Assembly (NCBI GenBank): GCA_009918425.1
Contig: RGEC01000154.1
Span: forward strand, 1 to 5,300
Reading direction: 5' to 3'
From: Bacteroidota bacterium
GTDB taxonomy: Bacteria > Bacteroidota > Bacteroidia > NS11-12g > UBA955
DNA: 5,300 nucleotides
Positions 1 to 5,168 of this stretch are shown piece after piece; the first letter of the stretch is position 1; the number at the start of each line of letters is the position of its first letter. Position numbers and translations under genes: made by a program. The notes under the pieces are model-generated. The model saw only the letters and a program-made list of their open reading frames with translations, had not been told where the DNA came from and made no database searches.

Positions 1-26
1 TCCCCCAAATTTGGGGGATTTTTTTT
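1..26 (+). terminator. Rho-independent terminator of an upstream gene
   Basis: Positions 1-18 form a perfect 18-base palindrome (TCCCCC AAATTT GGGGGA), followed at once by a run of eight T (19-26). This is the form of an intrinsic terminator for a rightward gene ending left of the window. In many bacteria pyrH lies just after rpsB-tsf, so the terminated gene may be tsf, but none of it is visible. The stem may extend leftward beyond the window edge. Confidence 0.8.
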
Positions 27-27
27 G
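18..27 (+). promoter_or_regulatory. Possible -7 box of the pyrH promoter, overlapping the terminator T-run
   Basis: The sequence ATTTTTTTTG followed by CA ends 17 bases before the pyrH start codon. Bases 20-27 (TTTTTTTG) match the Bacteroidota -7 consensus TAnnTTTG except for T in place of A at the second position. Only 18 bases separate the terminator from pyrH, so a separate promoter has no other room unless pyrH depends on read-through. The -33 TTG would fall at or beyond the left edge and cannot be checked. The call is tentative because the T-run is already explained by the terminator. Confidence 0.3.
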
Positions 28-44
28 CACCCATCAAAACCATC

Positions 45-758
45 ATGAAATACAAACGCGTACTCCTGAAATTAAGTGGTGAAAGCCTGCAAGGCGACCA
101 GCAATACGGAATTGACCCCAAGATGCTCGAACAATATGCCGCTGAAGTTAAAACGGCGGCACAAATGGGCGTAGAAATAGCCATTGTTATTGGAGGTGGG
201 AACATATTCCGCGGACTAAAAGGTGCCCAGGGTGGAGTAGTAGACCGTGCAACCGGCGATTACATGGGTATGCTGGCCACCATGATTAATGCCATGGCAT
301 TACAAGGTGCGTTTGAAAAGGCAGGGCTGGTAACCCGTTTGCTCTCAGCCATCAAGATGGAACAGATTTCTGAACCCTTTATTCGCAGAAGAGCTATGAG
401 GCACCTGGAGAAGGGAAGGGTTGTAATATTTGGCGCCGGTACCGGTAATCCCTACTTCACAACGGATACCGCAGCATCTCTCCGCGCTGTGGAAATTGAA
501 GCAGATGTAGTAATAAAAGGTACCCGGGTAGATGGCATTTACTCGGCAGATCCGGAAAAGGTTGCTGATGCCAAGAAATTTGATACAATTTCCTTCAAGG
601 ATGTTTATGACCTGGGTCTTGAAGTAATGGATATGACGGCTATTACACTTTGCCAGGAAAACAAAAAACCCATCATTGTTTTTGATATGAACAAGCCCGG
701 GAATTTTTCACGTCTGCTAAAAGGAGAAACCGTAGGTACACTGGTTCACGGAGAATAA
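45..758 (+). CDS. pyrH: UMP kinase (uridylate kinase) PyrH
   Basis: PyrH phosphorylates UMP to UDP with ATP in the cytoplasm, an essential step for all UTP and CTP synthesis. The 237-residue product has the normal length of the bacterial hexameric enzyme, a member of the amino-acid-kinase superfamily unrelated to eukaryotic UMP/CMP kinase. Visible motifs are the N-terminal phosphate-binding KLSGE (9-13), the glycine loop GGGN (50-53), the UMP-site segment DRATGDYMGMLAT (67-79), GTGNPYFTTDTAA (132-144), and the nucleotide-binding KGTRVDGIYSADP (158-170). The ATG at 45 starts right at the conserved MKYKRVLLKLSGE and has no Shine-Dalgarno sequence. Family members are typically activated by GTP and inhibited by UTP; this is family knowledge, not read here. 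The gene is complete. The usual downstream partner frr is absent; a metalloprotease gene follows 33 bases later. Confidence 0.98.
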   Translation: MKYKRVLLKLSGESLQGDQQYGIDPKMLEQYAAEVKTAAQMGVEIAIVIGGGNIFRGLKGAQGGVVDRATGDYMGMLATMINAMALQGAFEKAGLVTRLLSAIKMEQISEPFIRRRAMRHLEKGRVVIFGAGTGNPYFTTDTAASLRAVEIEADVVIKGTRVDGIYSADPEKVADAKKFDTISFKDVYDLGLEVMDMTAITLCQENKKPIIVFDMNKPGNFSRLLKGETVGTLVHGE

Positions 759-791
759 CAATATTGTTGTGAAAACCAGCGTTATGTAATC

Positions 792-1412
792 ATGAAACGC
801 TGTTATTATTTGATCATTTTTTTTATACTACTGTCATGTGGTTCTGATCAAACCAAACCCACAAACTCCAAGGTAAAGCCAAATGATTCATCCGTAACTG
901 CAATTTTACCCCTGGGCCAAATTGAAAACCGACAGATCCTTTTATTATCAAGAGAGTTAACTTCTTTTTATGGTATGAAGATTTTGGTGCTTCCCAAAAA
1001 ACAAATGCCTGAAAGTTGTTTGCTGAAAAATACAGAGCGCTATGATGCTTCTGCTATGCTTCAATGGCTTAAGAAACAAAAACCCACCCACTGCGATCGA
1101 ATTTTGGGTATAACAACCTATGATGTCTATACCCAGAAAGGTAAATATCCACACTGGGGTGTTTTTGGACTCGGATATAATCCCGGTGAGGCCTGCATAG
1201 TGTCGGACCATAGGCTAAAACAGTTTGCAAATAGAAGAGATACATTTTTAACGCTGGTAACCCTTCACGAAATCGGGCATAACCTGGGTTTGCCTCATTG
1301 CGATAAGCATGCATCCTGCCTAATGAATGATGCCAAAGGAACAGCTAAAACGCTTTTTGCAGAGAAGAAATGGCTATGTTCAAACTGCCGTAAACTTCTG
1401 CAGAAGTCATAA
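792..1412 (+). CDS. Archaemetzincin-family zinc metalloprotease, predicted lipoprotein
   Basis: This is a 206-residue zinc peptidase of the archaemetzincin (M54) type. The core is HEIGHNLGLPHC (159-170), where H159, H163 and H169 should bind the catalytic zinc and E160 should be the general base. It continues C176-L-M178, then exactly 17 residues to C196-S-N-C199, matching the family pattern of a second, structural zinc site held by four cysteines (C170, C176, C196, C199). The C170-C176 gap is five residues, where the classic pattern has four. Residues 1-15 form a basic, hydrophobic signal peptide ending in lipobox LLSC, with C16 as the lipidated cysteine, so the protein should be exported and membrane-anchored. 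Residues 17-35 look like a flexible polar linker. The ATG at 792 gives the signal peptide directly. Substrates of this family are poorly known. It follows pyrH by 33 bases without a recognisable promoter and ends at a strong terminator. Confidence 0.9.
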   Translation: MKRCYYLIIFFILLSCGSDQTKPTNSKVKPNDSSVTAILPLGQIENRQILLLSRELTSFYGMKILVLPKKQMPESCLLKNTERYDASAMLQWLKKQKPTHCDRILGITTYDVYTQKGKYPHWGVFGLGYNPGEACIVSDHRLKQFANRRDTFLTLVTLHEIGHNLGLPHCDKHASCLMNDAKGTAKTLFAEKKWLCSNCRKLLQKS

Positions 1413-1440
1413 AAAAAGCCACCCATGTGGGTGGCTTTTT
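1413..1440. terminator. Bidirectional intrinsic terminator between convergent genes
   Basis: The perfect stem GCCACCC (1418-1424) / GGGTGGC (1429-1435) has the short loop ATGT. It is flanked by A5 on the left (1413-1417) and T5 on the right (1436-1440), so it reads as hairpin plus U-tract on both strands. It overlaps the end of the metalloprotease stop codon region and lies 17 bases past the rpsT stop. It should terminate both convergent transcripts. Confidence 0.92.
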
Positions 1441-1457
1441 AGAAAATAAAGTTTTTA

Positions 1458-1712
1458 TCAGGCAAGTGAATCAACGTGCTTTTTCAAGCTGCTCTTGAGA
1501 TTGCCGGCTTTGTTTTTGTGTATAATGTTTTTCTTGGCCAGCTTGTCTAGCATGCTGAAAGCCTTAGACAACAACCCTTGTGCTTCGCCTTTGTTTTCAG
1601 CTTTGCGGATTGCTTTTACTACAGTACGGGCAGATTTATGCTGGTAGCGGTTCAAATCCCGCTTGGCTTCATTAGCCCTGATGCGTTTGATTGCAGATTT
1701 ATGATTTGCCAT
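1458..1712 (-). CDS. rpsT: 30S ribosomal protein S20
   Basis: S20 binds 16S rRNA early in assembly of the small ribosomal subunit. The 84-residue product begins MANHKSAIKRIR, the hallmark start of S20, and is rich in Lys, Arg and Ala, with the expected three-helix character (for example RTVVKAIRKAENKG and KLAKKNIIHKNKAGNLKSSL). Length is normal for the family. The reading frame extends seven codons upstream to an ATG at 1733, but I chose the ATG at 1712. It matches the family N-terminus, and the promoter -7 box (1731-1738) covers the upstream ATG, which therefore should not be transcribed. The gene is monocistronic: it has its own promoter and ends at the shared terminator. No Shine-Dalgarno sequence is visible. 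Confidence 0.97.
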   Translation of the reverse strand: MANHKSAIKRIRANEAKRDLNRYQHKSARTVVKAIRKAENKGEAQGLLSKAFSMLDKLAKKNIIHKNKAGNLKSSLKKHVDSLA

Positions 1713-1730
1713 TTTCCGAAAAAAGGACTG

Positions 1731-1761
1731 CAAAAATAAAGAAAAATATTGGATGTATCAA
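1731..1761 (-). promoter_or_regulatory. rpsT promoter, Bacteroidota type
   Basis: Read on the minus strand, TATTTTTG (1738-1731) is an exact match to the Bacteroidota -7 consensus TAnnTTTG and is followed by CA. A TTG (1761-1759) lies exactly 20 bases upstream, the expected position for the -33 element. Transcription should start near 1725-1727, giving a leader of only about 13-15 nucleotides before the ATG at 1712. This is the best promoter in the window. Confidence 0.75.
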
Positions 1762-1778
1762 GAAAAACTGAAAAAATA

Positions 1779-2111
1779 TCAGCTTTCCGGCGCGAGACGA
1801 ACTCGTAACCCTTCGAGCGCTTCGTGTAAGTGTATCTGACAGCCCAGGCGACTGTTGTTTTTTACAAAAAATGCCTGATCAAGCATGGCCAGTTCATCAT
1901 CAGAGGGATCCGGAAGTATGTGGTCGCTTTCTATGTAGACCTGGCAGGTAGCGCACATGGCCATGCCGCCGCATTCTCCTTTTACGGGTAACTCATGTAT
2001 TTTGCAAACCTCCATTATGTTCAGGTTCATATCTGTTGGTGCCAGCAAATGGTGTACTAGCCCTTCGCGGTCAATAACACTAATTTGGATTTCGTGGCTC
2101 ACGGGATGCAA
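1779..2111 (-). CDS. 2Fe-2S ferredoxin, adrenodoxin-like
   Basis: This is a small soluble electron carrier of about 107-110 residues with a plant/adrenodoxin-type ferredoxin fold. Numbered from the TTG at 2111, the cluster ligands are C47, C53, C56 and C91 (CX5CX2CX34C) in GECGGMAMCATC and SRLGCQ. This spacing is close to the vertebrate-type/adrenodoxin class used in Fe-S assembly and P450 chains; the redox partner here is unknown. The acidic stretch at about 62-73 (DHILPDPSDDEL) resembles the partner-binding loop. No ATG precedes the first beta strand: the options are TTG at 2111 or GTG at 2102 (starting VSHEIQ). A -7 promoter-like box covers 2109-2116 and includes the TTG, so GTG at 2102 may be the real start, giving 107 residues. 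The gene lies 12 bases after the histidine-phosphatase gene, in the same direction and same frame. Confidence 0.92.
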   Translation of the reverse strand: MHPVSHEIQISVIDREGLVHHLLAPTDMNLNIMEVCKIHELPVKGECGGMAMCATCQVYIESDHILPDPSDDELAMLDQAFFVKNNSRLGCQIHLHEALEGLRVRLAPES

Positions 2112-2116
2112 AATTA
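2109..2116 (-). promoter_or_regulatory. -7 promoter-like box before the ferredoxin gene
   Basis: On the minus strand TAATTTTG (2116-2109), followed by CA, is an exact match to TAnnTTTG. No TTG lies at the ideal 19-21 base spacing; the nearest TTG (2145-2143) is 26 bases upstream, so the promoter is incomplete by consensus. If active, it would start transcription within a few bases of the GTG at 2102 and let the ferredoxin be expressed independently of the upstream gene. Confidence 0.4.
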
Positions 2117-2123
2117 GGGTATC

Positions 2124-2780
2124 CTAACCCAGATGCGCACTGCAATTATTAAGCATAATGCGGTAGTGTGTATCGCTGCTGTTTTTTTCGAGAATATACA
2201 AACATACGTTTGTGTGCTCAAAATCGTCCATCAGGTGCAGTGGGTGGTTGGTTAGCAAACACAAAAAACTGCGCATTGCTCTGCCATGCATACAAACCAG
2301 TGCGGGTTTTTCTGTTATGTGCTTTTCTAGGGTCTGCAATCCTAGTTTTTGACGCTCAAACAATTCTGCAGGTGTCTCACCACCTTCCACAGCTGTATGC
2401 AAGTTGCCGGTTCTCCATGCAGCAACCATGCGATGAAATGCGGACTGGCTTTCTTCAGTGGGGACAGCGCCCTCCATAATGCCCCAGTTTATTTCATCCA
2501 ATTCAGGAACAATGAAATGGGATGTGTTTTTGTGACGGATAAATGGGGCAACCGTCTGGTGGGTTCTTTTTAGCCGGCTAACAAATACGGGATCAAAATC
2601 TATGTGTTGGTAGGTTTCAAAAAAACGTCTTGCCTGCCAGTGGCCGGTTTCATTTAAATCGGTATCTACTCCACAACCCTGAACAATGCCTTGTTTGTTA
2701 AAGTCGGTTTGGCCATGCCGGATTAAATAAATTGTTTTTGTGGCGCCTGAGGCTGAATTTTGTGGCAGATTGGACTCCAT
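2124..2780 (-). CDS. Histidine phosphatase family protein (phosphoglycerate-mutase-like)
   Basis: This 218-residue protein belongs to the histidine phosphatase (branch 1) superfamily, whose members transfer or remove phosphate through a phospho-histidine. Visible catalytic features are IRHGQT (20-25) with nucleophile H22, the phosphate-pocket segment SRLKRTHQT (68-76) with R69/R72, the proton donor E96 in ELDEINWGIMEG (93-104), EGGETP (132-137), and HGRAMR (165-170) with the second catalytic His. Length fits cofactor-dependent phosphatases of the CobC/PhoE type better than the roughly 250-residue glycolytic mutase, so it is more likely a phosphatase, substrate unknown. The frame stays open to an ATG at 2867, but the ATG at 2780 is preferred. 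The extra 29 residues are not part of the fold and would overlap the divergent thioesterase gene. It probably shares a transcript with the ferredoxin gene downstream. Confidence 0.92.
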   Translation of the reverse strand: MESNLPQNSASGATKTIYLIRHGQTDFNKQGIVQGCGVDTDLNETGHWQARRFFETYQHIDFDPVFVSRLKRTHQTVAPFIRHKNTSHFIVPELDEINWGIMEGAVPTEESQSAFHRMVAAWRTGNLHTAVEGGETPAELFERQKLGLQTLEKHITEKPALVCMHGRAMRSFLCLLTNHPLHLMDDFEHTNVCLYILEKNSSDTHYRIMLNNCSAHLG

Positions 2781-2805
2781 TTTTTTTGACCCTGCGAATA
2801 TAACC
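2781..2805. promoter_or_regulatory. Compact divergent promoter region
   Basis: Only 25 bases separate the two divergent start codons. On the plus strand, ATTTTTTTTG (2779-2788) ends 17 bases before the thioesterase ATG and includes TTTTTTTG, one mismatch from TAnnTTTG; TTG at 2760-2762 is 18 bases upstream. On the minus strand, TATATTCG (2802-2795) followed by CA is also one mismatch from the box, 14 bases before the phosphatase ATG, with no good TTG upstream. Both leaders would be very short, and each promoter must lie partly inside the opposite gene. The position is supported by the gene layout; the individual boxes are weak. Confidence 0.4.
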
Positions 2806-3207
2806 ATGGCAGCGCTTAACGCGCGCTGTGAAAATACCTTAAATACCGCTTTGGGTATTGTTTTCACAGAAATAGGTCAGGATTTTCTTTGTGCAGAAAT
2901 GCCTGTAGACGAGCGAACAATACAGCCACTGGGTATGTTGAATGGTGGCGCCTCTCTGTCATTAATTGAAACCCTGGGTAGCATGGCCGGTAACCTTTGT
3001 CTTGACCGTGAAAAATTTGTAGCATTTGGGCAATCGGTGACATGCAACCACGTGAAACCCGCATTTATAGGAGAGACCGTTACGGGTAAGGCCAAACCGG
3101 TTCATATTGGAAGAACTTCGCAGGTGTGGGATGTTAGCATATATAACGAAAAAGGCGGCAGGATATGCAAGGGTTCCATTACCCTGGCGGTGGTGCCCAA
3201 ACAATGA
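2806..3207 (+). CDS. Hotdog-fold thioesterase, PaaI/MenI-like, probable DHNA-CoA hydrolase
   Basis: This 133-residue single hotdog domain resembles E. coli YdiI (MenI) and EntH. Visible features are QPLGMLNGGASLSLIETLGSM (about 40-60), the central helix and active-site loop with the conserved catalytic Glu at E55. FGQSVTCNHVKP (74-85) follows, then GRTSQVWDVSIYNEKG (102-117), where GRT-QVW is typical of the CoA-binding strand. The residue nine before E55 is N46, where YdiI-type enzymes have His (HGGA). The start at 2806 gives the family length; the frame is open to an ATG at 2740, but those 22 residues overlap the divergent gene and have no family match. The stop overlaps the isochorismate synthase start by ATGA, implying translational coupling. 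That partner suggests a menaquinone role: hydrolysis of 1,4-dihydroxy-2-naphthoyl-CoA. Substrate assignment is inference; it could be a general housekeeping acyl-CoA thioesterase. Confidence 0.88.
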   Translation: MAALNARCENTLNTALGIVFTEIGQDFLCAEMPVDERTIQPLGMLNGGASLSLIETLGSMAGNLCLDREKFVAFGQSVTCNHVKPAFIGETVTGKAKPVHIGRTSQVWDVSIYNEKGGRICKGSITLAVVPKQ

Positions 3208-4190
3208 GCATAGGTTTTGCAATATGGCGAGAACCCGGAGCAGAACCTGTAGGTATTCAGGGAGAGTTCCTTTATTCTGATATTTCCAATTTTACATTGC
3301 AGGATGGTTTTGTGTTCAGACCATGGAATGAGGAAGCGCAATGCTACAGTGTGCATGGTAATCGTGTAACAGATATTGAATTACTATGCAGCTGGGTAAA
3401 TGCATACAAACCTCTCAGAAGCGCTGATATCAGTGTAATGAACCGCAATGAGTGGGAAGAGTACATTGGGCACATTCAAAGTGAAATTTCTGTGGGGAAT
3501 GTTCAAAAGGTAGTTGCCGCAAGGCATAGCATTCGCGAGACCGATGCACCCCTGTTTGATGCGTTTAAAACGGCTTGCAGACGTTATGAGGACGCATTTG
3601 TAAGTATTGTTTATCATCCACAATTTGGTATCTGGATGGGAGCTACGCCTGAGATTTTGATTCAACCTGAAGGGGCCGATTGGAAAACGGTATCTATGGC
3701 TGGAACTTTGCTTGATGAGCATGCCGATTGGACGGGGAAAGAAAGAGAGGAGAACACGGCAACTCAGCAGTTCCTTGAGCAAATGCTAGAGAAAATGGGT
3801 GCCCGGATACTGGAGTCAGGACAGGCTGCTGCCGTAAGGGCGGGAACTTTAAGGCATCTGGTAAAGCAATATGTATTTACATTGGCTAATACGCAAATTC
3901 AACAACTCATAGCTGAATTACATCCAACACCCGCTGTGGGAGGTTTACCCCGCGAAAAGGCATTGTCTATAATTGCTGCGCACGAAAAGCAATCCAGAAA
4001 TTTATTTGCCGGATATATTGGGTTTTACCGCAATGGGAAGCCGCATTTATGGGTAAACCTGCGTTGTTGTGAATGGAGAGGATCCGATGCTGTTTTATAT
4101 GCAGGTGCGGGTATAAATGCCTTTAGCAATGCCAATTTGGAATGGGAAGAAACAGCCGCCAAGATGCAGACCATAGCGGTTTGTCTTTAA
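3204..4190 (+). CDS. menF: Isochorismate synthase (MenF/EntC family)
   Basis: The enzyme converts chorismate to isochorismate with Mg2+, the committed step to menaquinone (or to catechol siderophores). The 328-residue product has the chorismate-binding C-terminal fold. K102 in KVVAAR matches the general base of EntC (K147) and E150 in ATPE matches its general acid (E197). SMAGTLLDE (164-172) follows, with probable Mg ligands E183 (in KEREEN) and E316 (in EWEET). HPTPAVGGLPR (240-250) is the isochorismate-synthase version of a segment that reads differently in anthranilate and aminodeoxychorismate synthases. LWVNLR and AGAGI (300-304) complete the site. The N-terminal part is shorter than in E. 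coli MenF/EntC (about 390-430 residues). The ATG at 3204 overlaps the thioesterase stop; an upstream ATG at 3165 lies inside that gene and is rejected. No siderophore genes are visible, and Bacteroidota usually use menaquinone, so menF is favoured over entC. Confidence 0.93.
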   Translation: MSIGFAIWREPGAEPVGIQGEFLYSDISNFTLQDGFVFRPWNEEAQCYSVHGNRVTDIELLCSWVNAYKPLRSADISVMNRNEWEEYIGHIQSEISVGNVQKVVAARHSIRETDAPLFDAFKTACRRYEDAFVSIVYHPQFGIWMGATPEILIQPEGADWKTVSMAGTLLDEHADWTGKEREENTATQQFLEQMLEKMGARILESGQAAAVRAGTLRHLVKQYVFTLANTQIQQLIAELHPTPAVGGLPREKALSIIAAHEKQSRNLFAGYIGFYRNGKPHLWVNLRCCEWRGSDAVLYAGAGINAFSNANLEWEETAAKMQTIAVCL

Positions 4191-4196
4191 AAAGTA

Positions 4197-5111
4197 TTAC
4201 TTATCAGCAGGTGCAGGTGGCACAGGCCTGGGAATCGGCGAAGGTCGCATTTCTCCCTGTCCCAGATCCCAGTCTTTCAGATCGCGTCTAACCCAGGTGC
4301 CTTTGCGGTTTCTTTTGTAGATATCATAGTCACCACTGGGAATATAATAGTAAGGGTCATCTTTTGCTTCAGGGAATGACGGAACAAGTTTGTCTGCAAT
4401 CACAATCTGTTTTTCCTCTTCATAATAAAACGACAGTTTTACGTCGTTATGGCATTCCATGATGATTCTGCATTCCGCGCTGGGGTCACCATCACTCTGC
4501 CGAAAAGCCGGATAGCCAAAAACAGGAGCAGATTTGGAAAGCCACAGCACTTCCATAACAGCCTTGTTGCTGTTTGCAGTATTTCCGTCAAAACCGAATA
4601 GTAAATACATCTTTTTCCCATTTTTTTTGAAGGGGATTAACCGATAATAAAGCGCCCCGAACCAGGCAGCAGGATCCAGTTCTTCATCCACTATATCTTT
4701 GCTTTGGGCAGCGGTGGTATCCAGTAGGGGATAGGTTTCTATGTTCTTTTTTTTGCGTGTCTGTAAATACCCGAAATGTCTGAAACTTCCGTTATTAAGA
4801 ATAAGGTTCCATGTGTAGAGCTTCACTTTTTTATCCGGTGAAACCAAAATAGAAATGGTCCTTGTTCTCAGTGAGTCCCAGCCATAATCGAAACTTTCGG
4901 GCAGGGATAAAAGTGTATCCAGGGTTCGGTAAACCTGCCATGCAGCTTCGGTTCTTTCCTCGTCTGTTCTTGCGGCAATAAATTTTGGGGCGATATTCTT
5001 CAGGCGATTTTCACCTTCAATCAGCTGTCTGATGGCGCCAGTGTCCGTTCTTCCGGCCAAAAGTGAATGACCGTAAAAAAACACGCACAAAAAGATAAAT
5101 CGGCTCTGCAT
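4197..5111 (-). CDS. Secreted protein of unknown function
   Basis: I do not recognise a named family for this 304-residue protein. Residues 1-19 look like a Sec signal peptide (basic start, hydrophobic FIFLCVFFYGHSLLA), with probable cleavage after A19 and no lipobox Cys, so a periplasmic or outer location is likely. Residues 20-70 are charged and probably helical. The rest is rich in aromatic residues and beta-prone segments: LYTWNLILNNGSFRHFGYLQ (98-117), WFGALYYRLIPF (150-161), KKMYLLFGFDGN (167-178), VFGYPAF (197-203), DPYYYIPSGDYDIYKRN (252-268). This resembles conserved hypothetical exported proteins of Bacteroidota, from memory of their general look. The tail (289-304) is proline-rich (seven Pro in 16 residues). 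The ATG at 5111 provides the signal peptide. It may share a transcript with the thiolase gene 57 bases upstream. Its stop is 6 bases from that of the convergent menF. Confidence 0.85.
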   Translation of the reverse strand: MQSRFIFLCVFFYGHSLLAGRTDTGAIRQLIEGENRLKNIAPKFIAARTDEERTEAAWQVYRTLDTLLSLPESFDYGWDSLRTRTISILVSPDKKVKLYTWNLILNNGSFRHFGYLQTRKKKNIETYPLLDTTAAQSKDIVDEELDPAAWFGALYYRLIPFKKNGKKMYLLFGFDGNTANSNKAVMEVLWLSKSAPVFGYPAFRQSDGDPSAECRIIMECHNDVKLSFYYEEEKQIVIADKLVPSFPEAKDDPYYYIPSGDYDIYKRNRKGTWVRRDLKDWDLGQGEMRPSPIPRPVPPAPADK

Positions 5112-5168
5112 CTTAATTCAATAAACGTTTGGCAGCTCAGTTTTATTGGGAGCCGGTGATTCGGTTTA

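Noticed and set aside
957..1314. Two minus-strand open frames within the metalloprotease gene
   Set aside because: They lie antisense to a gene with full catalytic motifs, show no recognisable domain, and look like shadow frames.
1713..1733. Seven-codon upstream extension of rpsT to an ATG at 1733
   Set aside because: S20 proteins begin at MANHKSA, and the extension is covered by the promoter -7 box, so it is not expected in the mRNA.
1763..1782. Possible terminator after the ferredoxin gene (CTGA/TCAG with a T-run on the minus strand)
   Set aside because: The stem is only 4 base pairs with no GC-rich core, too weak to call, although the T-run is present.
2168..2573. Plus-strand open frames antisense to the histidine phosphatase
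   Set aside because: Composition is rich in Cys and without domain signal; the opposite strand encodes clear catalytic motifs over the same bases.
2740..2805. 22-residue N-terminal extension of the thioesterase
   Set aside because: It overlaps the divergent phosphatase coding region and has no resemblance to hotdog proteins; the ATG at 2806 gives typical length.
2781..2867. 29-residue N-terminal extension of the histidine phosphatase
   Set aside because: It lacks fold content and runs through the start of the divergent thioesterase gene; the ATG at 2780 leaves a normal-length protein.
3165..3203. Earlier ATG for isochorismate synthase inside the thioesterase gene
   Set aside because: The 13 extra residues (including a PGGG stretch) are a frame-shifted reading of the thioesterase end, and the ATGA overlap at 3204 is the usual coupled start.
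2864..3782. Several minus-strand open frames antisense to the thioesterase and isochorismate synthase
   Set aside because: They have no promoter, no recognisable domains and overlap strongly supported genes.
5112..5168. Possible terminator or promoter between the thiolase and the secreted-protein gene
   Set aside because: Only imperfect short pairings (GGCTC with GAGC) and no TAnnTTTG box were found; I see no supportable signal in these 57 bases.
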